A program made the position numbers and the translations under genes. DNA of 64,000 bases from an uncultured Paracoccaceae bacterium. Lineage in GTDB: Bacteria; Pseudomonadota; Alphaproteobacteria; Rhodobacterales; Rhodobacteraceae. Of this stretch, positions 51,603 through 60,547 are shown piece by piece. The stretch lies in the NCBI GenBank assembly GCA_947493745.1, contig CANLSM010000005.1, positions 1 to 64,000 of the forward strand, in the 5' to 3' direction. Positions within the stretch are counted from its first letter, which is position 1; every line of letters begins with the position of its first letter. The notes under the pieces are model-generated. The model did no database searches. It saw only the letters and a program-made list of their open reading frames with translations, and was not told the DNA's origin.

Positions 51603-52097
51603 ATGAGATATTATCCCTCAATGAGATCATCAAAGGTGACATTCGACCATCTTGACCGCCGCATCCTGACGGAAATGCAACGTGATGCGGCGCAGTCCCT
51701 CGATACGCTGAGCGAAACCATCGGCCTGTCGCGCAACGCCACATGGCGCCGGATCAGACGGCTGGAGGAGGATGGCGTGCTCCGCGCGCGCGTGGCGCTG
51801 GTGGACCCGGCAGCCGTGGGGCTGGGCCTCAATGTCTTTGTGTCCATCAAGACAGATCGCCACGACGCAAAATGGGCGGCCGAGTTCTCGAAGGTCGTGC
51901 GTGGTTTCCCCGAAATTCTCGGCGCCTATCGCACTTCCGGAGCGCAGGACTATCTGCTGCACGCGCGGGTTGCGGACGTGCAGGCCTATGACAGGCTCTA
52001 TCAGCGGCTGATTGCCAGGATTGAACTGAAAGACGTCTCGGCCAGCTTCTCCATGGAGGAGATCAAGGAGACGACCGAACTGCCAGTTCCGGGGTGA
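51603..52097 (+). CDS. Lrp/AsnC-family transcriptional regulator
   Basis: A 164-residue (or 158) regulator. The N-terminal HTH reads DHLDRRILTEMQRDAAQSLDTLSETIGLSRNATWRRIRRLEEDGVL, the Lrp pattern. It is followed by the RAM ligand and oligomerisation domain (VRGFPEILGAYRTSGAQDYLLHARVADVQAYD). Such proteins sense amino acids. Two starts are possible, ATG 51603 and ATG 51621, neither with a clear ribosome site. It is divergent from the DUF6356 gene and 27 bases from the end of a convergent small gene. Its target is not evident. Confidence 0.92.
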   Translation: MRYYPSMRSSKVTFDHLDRRILTEMQRDAAQSLDTLSETIGLSRNATWRRIRRLEEDGVLRARVALVDPAAVGLGLNVFVSIKTDRHDAKWAAEFSKVVRGFPEILGAYRTSGAQDYLLHARVADVQAYDRLYQRLIARIELKDVSASFSMEEIKETTELPVPG

Positions 52098-52124
52098 GGC
52101 CGCCGCCGGACATCGACGCGGTGT

Positions 52125-52463
52125 TCAGGACTGCGCGTAGTCGAATTCGACTTTGGCGGATCCGGCCCTGTCGAGATCAATCGTGAGGGCTCTCCAGTCG
52201 CCACCGGTCTGCCCCATCATCAGACTATGGAGCTTGGGGATTACCGTCACCAGAATACCGCGATCAGGAAACAGGAGCTGGGCCGGAACCCATGCGCCGT
52301 CCCTTTGATAGGAGAACCTTGCACCTGTGGAAATACTCCCATCCTCTGGTTGGAAATCGTACCGGAAGACACACCGGCAGGCCTCGTGCCCATCCGGTGC
52401 GCTCTTTCGCATCAGATCGCAGAGTTGGTCGAGCAAAGCCTGTTGTCCAGTAAATCCGTCCAT
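52125..52463 (-). CDS. small protein resembling YezG-type immunity proteins
   Basis: A 112-residue soluble protein. The C-terminal WRALTIDLDRAGSAKVEFDY and the middle CRCVFRYDFQPEDG/SYQRDGAWVPAQLL resemble the DUF600/YezG immunity fold, where a W..LT..LD..GK...DF.Y ending is typical. The resemblance is from memory of the pattern and weak. ATG 52463 follows AAGGG by 6 bases. It lies downstream of the 253-residue gene in the same direction (146-base gap), the usual order of toxin then immunity gene. Confidence 0.45.
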   Translation of the reverse strand: MDGFTGQQALLDQLCDLMRKSAPDGHEACRCVFRYDFQPEDGSISTGARFSYQRDGAWVPAQLLFPDRGILVTVIPKLHSLMMGQTGGDWRALTIDLDRAGSAKVEFDYAQS

Positions 52464-52609
52464 CTGATCCCTTCATGGAATGATACTTGTCTGAGGTCTT
52501 TTCTACGAACCAAGCCATGGTCCGGCAAGCGTGGTCCGAGCCAGAAGTTCCGTGGTGGATCAGATCGCGGCATGATCGCCTGACCATGCCGCGGGCAGAG
52601 GTCTGGCCG

Positions 52610-53371
52610 TCAGAGCTTGTCGGTCACTTTCGAGAACCTTGAGCGCGCACTGTCAGCAGTAAAACCGCCAACCTCGCTGCCAAAGAACCCTGCAGTGATC
52701 TGGAAAACGACATGCAGAACCAAGGCGAAGGCGGTCGGCTGGCGCGGCAGAGCGATGCGTGTAGCGCCCCATATCGCGGGCACACCTTTCCAGACCGCAA
52801 GGGTTCCGCCCGCCACTTCTGACCCCATACGAAAGCACTCATAGACTTTGTCCTCGTCGCGCGCCTGATAAAGACGGAATGCGGTTGCAAAGGGAAACAG
52901 CGCGACCGCGGAAATCCCAAAGAAACGTGCCTTGAATATCTGAGCGTTGACCATTGGATTGGGACTGAAAGACGCCCGCATGATCCTCTCGTTCACGACC
53001 TTAGATGTGGGTGGCGCATTGAGCCTGTCCGCATACTTCTGCTGGAGTTTGCCGAGTGGTGGTGTCGTCTCCTTGACATACTCCGAGAAGGCCAGCGCAC
53101 CGGCAGACATCGAATTGCGTGTCATCAGCATGTAGAAATCGCGCAGCTTGTGAAATTCATGAACAGCAACATTGTGTGGCCCGAGCTTGCCATTCTTGTA
53201 TTGGAGCAGCAGTTTTTCCCCCATTTGCTGCAACGGATTGATGTAGAGATTCAGGCGTTTTGTGGCGTCAAACCCCATGAAGCTACCTGAGATTGCGAGA
53301 CTGCCCGGTATAGGTTTGGCGAAGGGTGCGAAATATTGGTCAAAAAAACTCTGGTTACCTTTGTCAGACAT
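52610..53371 (-). CDS. hypothetical protein, 253 residues, possible effector
   Basis: Not recognised. It has no signal peptide. Two hydrophobic stretches are seen: FFGISAVALFPFATAF near residue 149 and ALVLHVVFQITAGFFG near 216. The N-terminal half is amphipathic and charged (KLRDFYMLMTRNSMSAG). The start ATG 53371 is well supported by AGGGGAG. It is followed in the same direction by the YezG-like gene. A pore-forming or membrane-acting effector is one reading, but a plain membrane-associated protein of unknown role is as likely. Confidence 0.55.
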   Translation of the reverse strand: MSDKGNQSFFDQYFAPFAKPIPGSLAISGSFMGFDATKRLNLYINPLQQMGEKLLLQYKNGKLGPHNVAVHEFHKLRDFYMLMTRNSMSAGALAFSEYVKETTPPLGKLQQKYADRLNAPPTSKVVNERIMRASFSPNPMVNAQIFKARFFGISAVALFPFATAFRLYQARDEDKVYECFRMGSEVAGGTLAVWKGVPAIWGATRIALPRQPTAFALVLHVVFQITAGFFGSEVGGFTADSARSRFSKVTDKL

Positions 53372-53562
53372 TTAAAACTCCCCTGGAAAGGATGTCCGGT
53401 TGCACGCTCTGTGGAACGCGATACGACACGCGTCTCGCGGCTCAGGAAATGAACTGAGATACAAAAATGCGTTGAGCCGAACGCGTGCCGGAAGCCTAGA
53501 GCCGCACACGCCTCAGGGATGTGCTTTTAGCCACGCTGCATGTTGTTTGGGTTGTGTGACGC

Positions 53563-54129
53563 TCAGATCAGCAGACCGACCAGAAGATAGCCGGACATGC
53601 CGCAAAGCGAGAGCAGGCTGAGGCTCATGAACACACCCCGCAGGTCATCCTTGCCCCGCAGATAGCTGAACGTATAGCCGAGCCGGGCCAGGCCGAAACC
53701 GATGATCCAGACCTGCGCGGCCAGAGGCGACGGGGATGCAAGGCTGAAGACCATCGCCAGAAGGCCGAAAAGCACCGTGTTTTCGGTCGCATTCCGATGG
53801 GCGTTGTGGCGGCGTTCCAGTTCACGCCACGCCTCGGGCGGAATGTCGTCTCTCGATATGTCGCTGGCCTGCCACTCTTCGGGGGTCGCGTGCAGCCTGT
53901 GATCCAGCCTTGTGAGCTCGGTGCTTGTCATCAGCCAGGTGTGGTTGAGCAGCAGGAGCGCACCTGCCAGAACCAGCGCGGCAACGATGCTCTCGCCGGG
54001 CAGTGCCGCAACGGGTGGACGGATACCGAACGCCAGCAGGTTCAAAACCAGACTGATCGCAATCAGGGCGACCGGATAGGCCAGAATGATAAGGGTGAAC
54101 CGCCTCTTTCGGCGTGCGTCGCTGGTCAT
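53563..54129 (-). CDS. MAPEG-family membrane protein
   Basis: A 188-residue inner-membrane protein. After two N-terminal helices and a polar stretch, the MAPEG core appears: RRHNAHRNATENTVLFGLLAMVF, where the RxxxxNxxE motif contacts glutathione in eukaryotic members, then ARLGYTFSYLRGKDDLRG and a last helix. Eukaryotic MAPEG proteins act on eicosanoids and glutathione; the role of bacterial ones is mostly unknown. It is a single gene here. Confidence 0.82.
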   Translation of the reverse strand: MTSDARRKRRFTLIILAYPVALIAISLVLNLLAFGIRPPVAALPGESIVAALVLAGALLLLNHTWLMTSTELTRLDHRLHATPEEWQASDISRDDIPPEAWRELERRHNAHRNATENTVLFGLLAMVFSLASPSPLAAQVWIIGFGLARLGYTFSYLRGKDDLRGVFMSLSLLSLCGMSGYLLVGLLI

Positions 54130-54196
54130 GTCGAACCCGTTTCCTTCGCGCCTTCAGAGCATTCGGGGCAGCCCCGGTCAAGGCCTTGCTGGCGGG

Positions 54197-55189
54197 TCAG
54201 ACGACTTGTGCGGATGGCGGCTCGGGTGTGTAGATCATCCGTTGGCCCTCAACGAACCGGTTGAGGTCGAGCGCCCACTTCGCCCGCGGCCAACGCAGTT
54301 CCATTTCGCCCTGCGCAGGTCGATAGACAGCCGTATAAAGCGTGCCGAAACCACGGTCGAAGGCCGTGGAATAGAGCGGCGGTTTCAGAAATGCACCGAT
54401 GAACCTGGCTTCCGGCTCCACATGCAACGTCAGGCGCTGGAGCAGGAACCGTTCACGCTCGACCGTGGCGGTGACACGGGCATGGGCATCCCATTCCACA
54501 CGGGCCTGATGATTGGTGGCGACAGCGGCATGAGTGATCTGGGCAGGCCGGTCGGGTGCCATAAGCGCCGTCAGAAACCGCCGTTTGGCGTCCACGACCG
54601 TCACATTATAGCTCATATGCGTGGGCAGACGGCCAAGCGCCCGGCCCGCCTCTTCCGCCGTCTCGCAGGTTTGCAGCACATAGCGCAGGATCAGCGGCAC
54701 ACCGAAGCCGTCGCCGACAACCTGCCGCCCACCGAAGGTGAGCGAGACCGCAAGCCCCGCATCGTTCATCCCGTCAACCAGCCCCCACATCCCGTCACTG
54801 GTGCCCAGAACCGTCCGCCCCTGCCAGCATGTGTGCAGGAGGATGCGGTCAAAGGCATGCGGGTCGTAATCATAGTTGCGCACCAGCACCGGCTCGGCGC
54901 CGGGCCAGATCGCCTGTGAACAACCCGAAAGATAGGGCGGCGGCTGATGAAAGCTGAGAAATCTGGCGGCGTGATCGCTGCCACCAGCCAACTCGCAAAG
55001 CTGCTCATAGAGCGGCACAAGCTCGGGCATATGGGCCTTGAGCGCCCTCAGGCCCTCCCAATAGGTCGGGCGGGCATCCTCGCCCTCGCGCAGCCACCAG
55101 CGATGATAGTCCGGCCACAGTTCGGCAAAGAGCCCGGCCCATTTCGGACCGGGTTCGTCTTCGCTGACGGCACGCCAGAGCAGCTCCAT
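54197..55189 (-). CDS. C45-family autoproteolytic acyltransferase/amidohydrolase
   Basis: A 330-residue Ntn-hydrolase of the isopenicillin-N acyltransferase/choloylglycine-like group. LSGCSQAIW contains Cys90, which should become the N-terminal nucleophile after self-cleavage at Gly89-Cys90. VLVRNYDYDP and GLVDGMNDAGLAVSLTFGG are further family marks. These enzymes form or cleave amide bonds between acyl groups and amines. The gene starts 4 bases after the ATP-grasp gene ends and closes the co-directional run from 64000. In that run it may trim an acyl or peptide-like amide. Confidence 0.85.
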   Translation of the reverse strand: MELLWRAVSEDEPGPKWAGLFAELWPDYHRWWLREGEDARPTYWEGLRALKAHMPELVPLYEQLCELAGGSDHAARFLSFHQPPPYLSGCSQAIWPGAEPVLVRNYDYDPHAFDRILLHTCWQGRTVLGTSDGMWGLVDGMNDAGLAVSLTFGGRQVVGDGFGVPLILRYVLQTCETAEEAGRALGRLPTHMSYNVTVVDAKRRFLTALMAPDRPAQITHAAVATNHQARVEWDAHARVTATVERERFLLQRLTLHVEPEARFIGAFLKPPLYSTAFDRGFGTLYTAVYRPAQGEMELRWPRAKWALDLNRFVEGQRMIYTPEPPSAQVV

Positions 55190-55193
55190 CCGG

Positions 55194-56654
55194 TCAGAGG
55201 ATCTTGAAGGCAGGATCAGAGACCGCAGGACCAGCCTCGGCCACCGGAAGCGGCTTGGCCTCGAAGCTGTTCTTGATGCCGTGGATCCAGCGCTTGGCCC
55301 GCTCGTTGAGCTTGAAGCCCGGCGTCATCGACCGCCCACGAGTGACCAGAATGCCGAGATCAGCGCCCTCATAGCGGTAATCACCGGGCTTGAGGATGCG
55401 CAGGAAGAACGCCTCGTTCTCGCTCTCCACCGCGCGTCGGTGATAGTCGAACCGGTCAAAGACGACCCGGCCATCCTCCAGCATCCGGTAGATGCCCGTC
55501 TCGGGGGCCTGCGTAACGATATCGACATTGTCCTCGGTGTGCTTGATGACCATCTGCGACCAACTGTCGATCATCTCGTGATCCGCCCAGCGGTCGTTCA
55601 ACTCCCCCACATCCAGCTTGAAGGGCTTCTTGGAGAACTCCAGCAGATGGAACAGGAACAGGGGCGCGTCCGCATGGGCGAAAGCGGCATGATTGGTCAT
55701 CGAGGAGGCACCTGTGATGCGCGGGTTCAACTCCCCCAGCCAGATGTCGCCGGTCTTCTTGTCGATCAGGAAATCGAGCTCGAAATAGCCGCGATAGCCC
55801 TCCTTGCGCAGCTGCTCACCGAATTTGAAAGTCAGCTCGCGCGCCTTCTGGCGGACCTTGGGCGGGAAGGCGGTCGAGAAGATCTCGTTGCCACACCAGC
55901 CACCGCGATAGGGTGTGAGCTCCTTGAAACCCACAAGCTCGGTCATCAGCGGGCCGACGATGGTGCCTTCCTTGGTCGCGCAAGCCTCGATCGCCGATCC
56001 ACGGCAGTCGATCCGCTTCATGATCTTGATCTCGCCCTCACCGATGATCTCGTGCTCATGGCGTCGGAAATCGGCCTCGGACTTGATGAAAAACGTCGTG
56101 TGGCCGCTGTCGCCGAAGGCTGATTGCAGCACCAGATCATGCCCGATTCCGGCCTTGTCACAGGTCTTTTGCAGATCCTCGTAGGATTTGACCTCGGCTA
56201 GAACATTGGGCACCGAGGGCACGCCCGCCTTGTTGCCGATCCGCACGGTCTCGATCTTGTTGTCCATGTTGGTGCGCAGCTTGGCCTTGGGAAACCAGAC
56301 ATCCGCGCCCAGTTCCTTGGACAGACGCTCGGTCTCCTCATCGAACATCAGGAAGACGAATTTCGGCTTGCCGCCACGGCGCTTGATCAGGTCCACGACC
56401 TCCTTGTGCTGGAGGAGATAGTTGTTGATGTCCTCGATCGACTGGAACTCCGCATGCGGCTGCTCGGAAGGGCAGAAGACGTTCGGATGCCGTCCGTCAT
56501 AGCAGTCGATATAGCAGATATACTTGAAGTTCTTGGACCACTCATCCAGCCCCAGCAGATTGAAATTCGTCGCCGAGATAAAATAGATCGGATCCTCGTT
56601 TCGGTGGAAGAAGCGACGGATCTCCGAGATGTTGCGCAGGACCTTCTTTGGCAT
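55194..56654 (-). CDS. ATP-grasp ligase
   Basis: A 486-residue enzyme with the carboxylate-amine ligase (ATP-grasp) fold, biotin-carboxylase/carbamoyl-phosphate-synthase-like. LVLQSAFGDSGHTTFFI corresponds to the glycine-rich phosphate loop, and IWLGELNPRITGASSMTNHA holds the metal-binding Glu and Asn. It would activate a carboxylate as acyl phosphate and join it to an amine or thiol. ATG 56654 follows GGGAG. It starts 17 bases after the PLP-decarboxylase-like gene and is followed closely by the C45 hydrolase gene. The substrate is unknown. Confidence 0.85.
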   Translation of the reverse strand: MPKKVLRNISEIRRFFHRNEDPIYFISATNFNLLGLDEWSKNFKYICYIDCYDGRHPNVFCPSEQPHAEFQSIEDINNYLLQHKEVVDLIKRRGGKPKFVFLMFDEETERLSKELGADVWFPKAKLRTNMDNKIETVRIGNKAGVPSVPNVLAEVKSYEDLQKTCDKAGIGHDLVLQSAFGDSGHTTFFIKSEADFRRHEHEIIGEGEIKIMKRIDCRGSAIEACATKEGTIVGPLMTELVGFKELTPYRGGWCGNEIFSTAFPPKVRQKARELTFKFGEQLRKEGYRGYFELDFLIDKKTGDIWLGELNPRITGASSMTNHAAFAHADAPLFLFHLLEFSKKPFKLDVGELNDRWADHEMIDSWSQMVIKHTEDNVDIVTQAPETGIYRMLEDGRVVFDRFDYHRRAVESENEAFFLRILKPGDYRYEGADLGILVTRGRSMTPGFKLNERAKRWIHGIKNSFEAKPLPVAEAGPAVSDPAFKIL

Positions 56655-56671
56655 CTTTTATCTCCCTTGAG

Positions 56672-59410
56672 TTATTCGGCTGCTGTTGCGTGGCGGGCCT
56701 TGGTGAGGCCGTCGAGCGCCTCAGTTGTGAAGACCCTGAGGCCCAGATCGGGGCGGTATCCGTGGATTTCGTTCACATCGAGCGCGCGCATGAAGGCAAG
56801 GATCTCCTCGCTGACGACCTGTCCGGGCACGAGGATCGGGAAGCCCGGCGGATAGGGGATGATGAAGGAGGCCGAGACGACCTCCTGGCCCGCCTCCATC
56901 GCCTGCCTGATCGAGCCGTGCAGGTCGAGATAGTCGCAGTTGTTCTCGTCATAGCTGAGGAAGAACGCGGTGCGGATATCGCCCTCACCGGTCGCACCCT
57001 CGGCCTGAAACGCATCATGGAACCGGCTGAAATCGGGCAGCGGCGGCAGGTCGTGCATGAGGTTGTTGACCCGGTTCTCGAACGAGCGGCGCTCCATCTT
57101 GGAGGCATCGTCCAGAAGCTCATCAAGATCCTTTGCGATCTCGACCAGCACTTCAATCAGATAGGCCACAGACGACCGCGTCGTGCCGATATTGGTCATA
57201 AAGAGGACCGTGTTGCGCGAGGTCTTGTTGATCTGGATCCCGTATTTGTCCATCAGGATCTTGGTCTTGAACGTGTCGCCGTCCCAGCCGGTGCCACCCA
57301 CGGCCAGCGTCACACGGGTTGCGTCGAGCACAAACTCGTCCTGCTCCCAACAGTCCCACATATCGGTCCAGCCCTGTTCGGGATCATAGTAGCTGGTCAC
57401 GCCGCTTTCGCGGTGGCCTTCGGGGATCATGTCGCCCGCCGTCAGCACCCGGAAGTATTTCTTCAATAGCGGATGGGTCATGATGGCCCGGCGCATCGAC
57501 ATCGCCGCCTCGACCTGACGCTGCACGAACTCGAAACCTTCCAGTTCCACCTGCCGCCGCCCGACATCGAGCGAGGCGATGATCTGGTAGTTCGGCGAGG
57601 TCGAGGTGTGGGTCATATAGGCTTCATGGAAGCTCTGCTCGACCTCTCCCTTGAAGTCCTGATCATTGACATGGATCATCGAGCCCTGCCTCAGCGAGGT
57701 CAGCGTCTTGTGGGTCGATTGCGTCCCGTAGACCCGCACGCGGGCATTGGGCGGCGGCAGAAGGCGGGTATCGAGCAGCGTATCATCATCTGCGTCGCCG
57801 AGCGCCTTCTGCTGGGCCTCATAGGCGCTTGCATGGTCATCGGATCTCAACCGCTCGCGCAGCGTGTTGGCCGCATTCATCGCCGTGCGCTGGCGATAGG
57901 TCGGGCTGAACCGCGCGAAGGCAAACCACGCCTCGTCCCAGAGGAAGATCAGGTCCGGCTTGATGGCCAGACATTCCTCCATCACCCGCTCCACATTGTA
58001 GACGATGCCGTCAAAGGTGCAGTTGGTCAGCAGCAGCATGCGGACCTTGTCGAGCTTGCCCTCGGCCTTGAGGCGCAACAGCTGATGCTTGATCTCGCGC
58101 AAGGGCACAGCCCCGTACATCGAATATTCATTCAGCGGATAACTGTCGAGATAACAGACTTTCGCCCCCGCCAGCACCATGCCGTAATGGTGCGATTTGT
58201 GGCAGTCGCGATCCACGAGAACGATATCGCCGGGACGCACAAGCGCCTGCACCACGATCTTGTTGCAGGTCGATGTGCCGTTGGTTGCGAAGAATGTCTG
58301 TTTGGAGCCGAACGCCCGGCTCGCCAGTTCCTGCGCGTCCTTGATGGGACCGTGCGGCTCCAGAAGACTGTCGAGCCCGCCCGACGTCGCGGATGTCTCG
58401 GCGAGAAAGATGTTGGGGCCGTAGAATGCGCCCATGTCCTGGATCCAGTGGCTGCGGCTGATCGACTTGCCTCGACTGATCGGCATCGCATGAAAAACGC
58501 CGGTGGGCTGTTTTGAGTATTCTTTCAGTGCGGTGAAGAACGGCGTCTTGAAACGCGCCTGAACGCCGCGAATGATGTTCAGGTGCAACTCCATGAAGTC
58601 TTCCTGATTGTAAAAGACCCGGCGGCAGATCCCCAGATCGAGGCCCGCGATGTCCTCGGCTGAGCGGTCGGTGATCAGATAGGCGTCAAGTTCGGGCCGG
58701 ACCCTTGCCACGAGACGACACAGCTCGGGGCCGTAATTCTCGGGCGCCAGAGCCTCGATCCCCTCGATCCCGCCCGCACGGTTGAGATAGCGGCTGAGGA
58801 TCGGCATATCGAGCTTGGATGCCATCCGCAGACCCGGACGCACAACGATCGCCTGAATGTTGTGATTGAACAGGATGCCGATCAGCGCATCCTGAAGGCT
58901 GCGAACAACGACCGGCTCGTAGATGAACGCGTCCTCCGGCCGTCGCATGGACGTCATGTTGTTTCTCAGCCAGCGCTCTTGCTGCTCGGAGACATTGTCA
59001 ACGATCATGACCTCGAAATAGGGCTTTGTGAGCGCGCGCGCCTCAGGCGAGAGCATCGCCTCATCCTCATGGTCCTCGGCATCCGCGGTGTCACGATCAA
59101 GCGGGATATGCCGCCTGCGGTAGGCCCCGGTCGTCAGTGCACGCGAGATACGCTGCACCGTGAAGGCAACATCCTCGACGCTGCCATGCTCGAACTGGCG
59201 GCGGATCTGTTCAAAGGCCTGCATTCCGGGGAAGGCCCAGTAGGCCTCGATCACCTCCAGCGATGCGAAGAGCAGCCCGATCTTCTCGCGCAGAGCCGAA
59301 GCCCGCTTGCCCTGCGGGTCCCGCGCAAGCGCATCGGTGCACTCGCGCAGGTTGCTCCAGCGATCCGATCGCAACTGGATGGCGGAATAGTAGTCGCTCA
59401 TGTCCTGCAT
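56672..59410 (-). CDS. Orn/Lys/Arg decarboxylase-family PLP enzyme
   Basis: A 912-residue protein of the large fold-type I inducible decarboxylase group. The N-terminal ~300 residues include a wing/receiver-like part. The PLP core has FFATNGTSTCNKIVVQALV, DRDCHKSHHYG, LLTNCTFDGIVYN, LWDEAWFAFARFSP and the Schiff-base Lys568 in GTQSTHKTLTSLRQGS. The C-terminal domain reads VVSASFIIPYPPGFPILVPGQ. It is longer than the typical 700-750 residues, so substrate or oligomer form may differ. ATG 59410 follows GAGGAG. It is flanked by nitrilase and ATP-grasp genes, suggesting it handles an amino acid whose product is further conjugated. Confidence 0.88.
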   Translation of the reverse strand: MQDMSDYYSAIQLRSDRWSNLRECTDALARDPQGKRASALREKIGLLFASLEVIEAYWAFPGMQAFEQIRRQFEHGSVEDVAFTVQRISRALTTGAYRRRHIPLDRDTADAEDHEDEAMLSPEARALTKPYFEVMIVDNVSEQQERWLRNNMTSMRRPEDAFIYEPVVVRSLQDALIGILFNHNIQAIVVRPGLRMASKLDMPILSRYLNRAGGIEGIEALAPENYGPELCRLVARVRPELDAYLITDRSAEDIAGLDLGICRRVFYNQEDFMELHLNIIRGVQARFKTPFFTALKEYSKQPTGVFHAMPISRGKSISRSHWIQDMGAFYGPNIFLAETSATSGGLDSLLEPHGPIKDAQELASRAFGSKQTFFATNGTSTCNKIVVQALVRPGDIVLVDRDCHKSHHYGMVLAGAKVCYLDSYPLNEYSMYGAVPLREIKHQLLRLKAEGKLDKVRMLLLTNCTFDGIVYNVERVMEECLAIKPDLIFLWDEAWFAFARFSPTYRQRTAMNAANTLRERLRSDDHASAYEAQQKALGDADDDTLLDTRLLPPPNARVRVYGTQSTHKTLTSLRQGSMIHVNDQDFKGEVEQSFHEAYMTHTSTSPNYQIIASLDVGRRQVELEGFEFVQRQVEAAMSMRRAIMTHPLLKKYFRVLTAGDMIPEGHRESGVTSYYDPEQGWTDMWDCWEQDEFVLDATRVTLAVGGTGWDGDTFKTKILMDKYGIQINKTSRNTVLFMTNIGTTRSSVAYLIEVLVEIAKDLDELLDDASKMERRSFENRVNNLMHDLPPLPDFSRFHDAFQAEGATGEGDIRTAFFLSYDENNCDYLDLHGSIRQAMEAGQEVVSASFIIPYPPGFPILVPGQVVSEEILAFMRALDVNEIHGYRPDLGLRVFTTEALDGLTKARHATAAE

Positions 59411-59481
59411 CGTATCGCTCCTCGTTCAGGAACGTATCTGCGCTACGATGCCGGTCACGCCGTCTTGCAAATACGTCTCAG

Positions 59482-60438
59482 TCAGCCACTCAGGGTCTTG
59501 CCCGGCAGCGGGGTCACCGCCGGGATCTCCGGTTCACTCGAAAGGGCCTCTGCCGGAACATCGAGATGCAGCCCCGACCGGTTGCCCTGTTGCGGAATTT
59601 CAAGCGGGCCCAGCGTCTGCAGATAGGCATCCGTACCGCTGGCCCGATCATAGATGGAAAAATCATTGGACCGGTCCCGGAAGCTCTTGAGGACCTGCCC
59701 CAGCCCCTTCATGCCGGTCTCGCGCTGACGGCGCACCTGATCAAGATCGATCTCGATAGGGAACATGTCCTCCTGACCGGCCGACTGGTAGAGCACGGTT
59801 GCACCCGGGTCGACGACACAGGACCGGCCGTTGCCGCCCGCGCCCAGACCGTTCACATCGAAGACGTAGCACTGGAACTGCGCCGCCGTGGCGCGCGCAA
59901 TCGCCAGCTCCGCATCGCGGTCCGCGGTGCCGGTCAGCACCGGATGGAGCAGAACCTCGACCCCCTGGGAGGTCAGTTGCCGCGTGGTCTCGGGGAACCA
60001 GATATCGTAGCAGATCGACAGCCCGAACCGGCCCACGTCAGGCACATCGAAAATGCAGAACTCCGTGCCTGCCTCGATGCCGGTCTCATAGGGCCGGAAG
60101 GGGAACATCTTGCGGTAGCTCTTGACCAGTTCACCCGCCGGATTGATCACATGTGCCGTGTTGAAGATCCGCCCGTCCGGCGTTTTCTCGAACATCGAGC
60201 CCGGAGCCAGCCACACCTTGTGCTTGAGAGCCGCTGCCTGAAAGCGCTCAACGGTCTCGTTGGCGTAGGGTTGGGCATATTTCGGCAAGGGACCAAAGGG
60301 GGCCAGCTCGCTGAACAGCACCATCTGGGTCCACGGGAACCGTGCCATCAGGATGTCGAGCCTGTGCAACATGCCGTCCACATTGGGCTGAAGGGCATTC
60401 ACATGCATCTGTATGCCTGCAACGGCAAAAGGGGTCAT
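59482..60438 (-). CDS. carbon-nitrogen hydrolase (nitrilase superfamily)
   Basis: A 318-residue amidase of the nitrilase superfamily. The Glu-Lys-Cys triad is visible: Glu44 (LFSELAPFG), Lys110 (SYRKMFPF) and Cys143 (LSICYDIWFPE). It hydrolyses an amide, carbamoyl or nitrile group. The ATG at 60438 is chosen over an upstream GTG because GGAG precedes it and MTPFAVAGIQMHV is the expected first strand. The C-terminal ~40 residues are a Pro-rich extension. It lies between the TRAP permease and decarboxylase-like genes in one direction. Confidence 0.88.
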   Translation of the reverse strand: MTPFAVAGIQMHVNALQPNVDGMLHRLDILMARFPWTQMVLFSELAPFGPLPKYAQPYANETVERFQAAALKHKVWLAPGSMFEKTPDGRIFNTAHVINPAGELVKSYRKMFPFRPYETGIEAGTEFCIFDVPDVGRFGLSICYDIWFPETTRQLTSQGVEVLLHPVLTGTADRDAELAIARATAAQFQCYVFDVNGLGAGGNGRSCVVDPGATVLYQSAGQEDMFPIEIDLDQVRRQRETGMKGLGQVLKSFRDRSNDFSIYDRASGTDAYLQTLGPLEIPQQGNRSGLHLDVPAEALSSEPEIPAVTPLPGKTLSG

Positions 60439-60547
60439 GGCTACAAGTCTCCGTATGGCCACCGCGCCTCTGTCAGCGCGGAAGCCATATCTTTACGCCG
60501 CTCTTGCGGGAACGGAAACAGCCAATTGTGCCGTCTGCCGCAAGATC

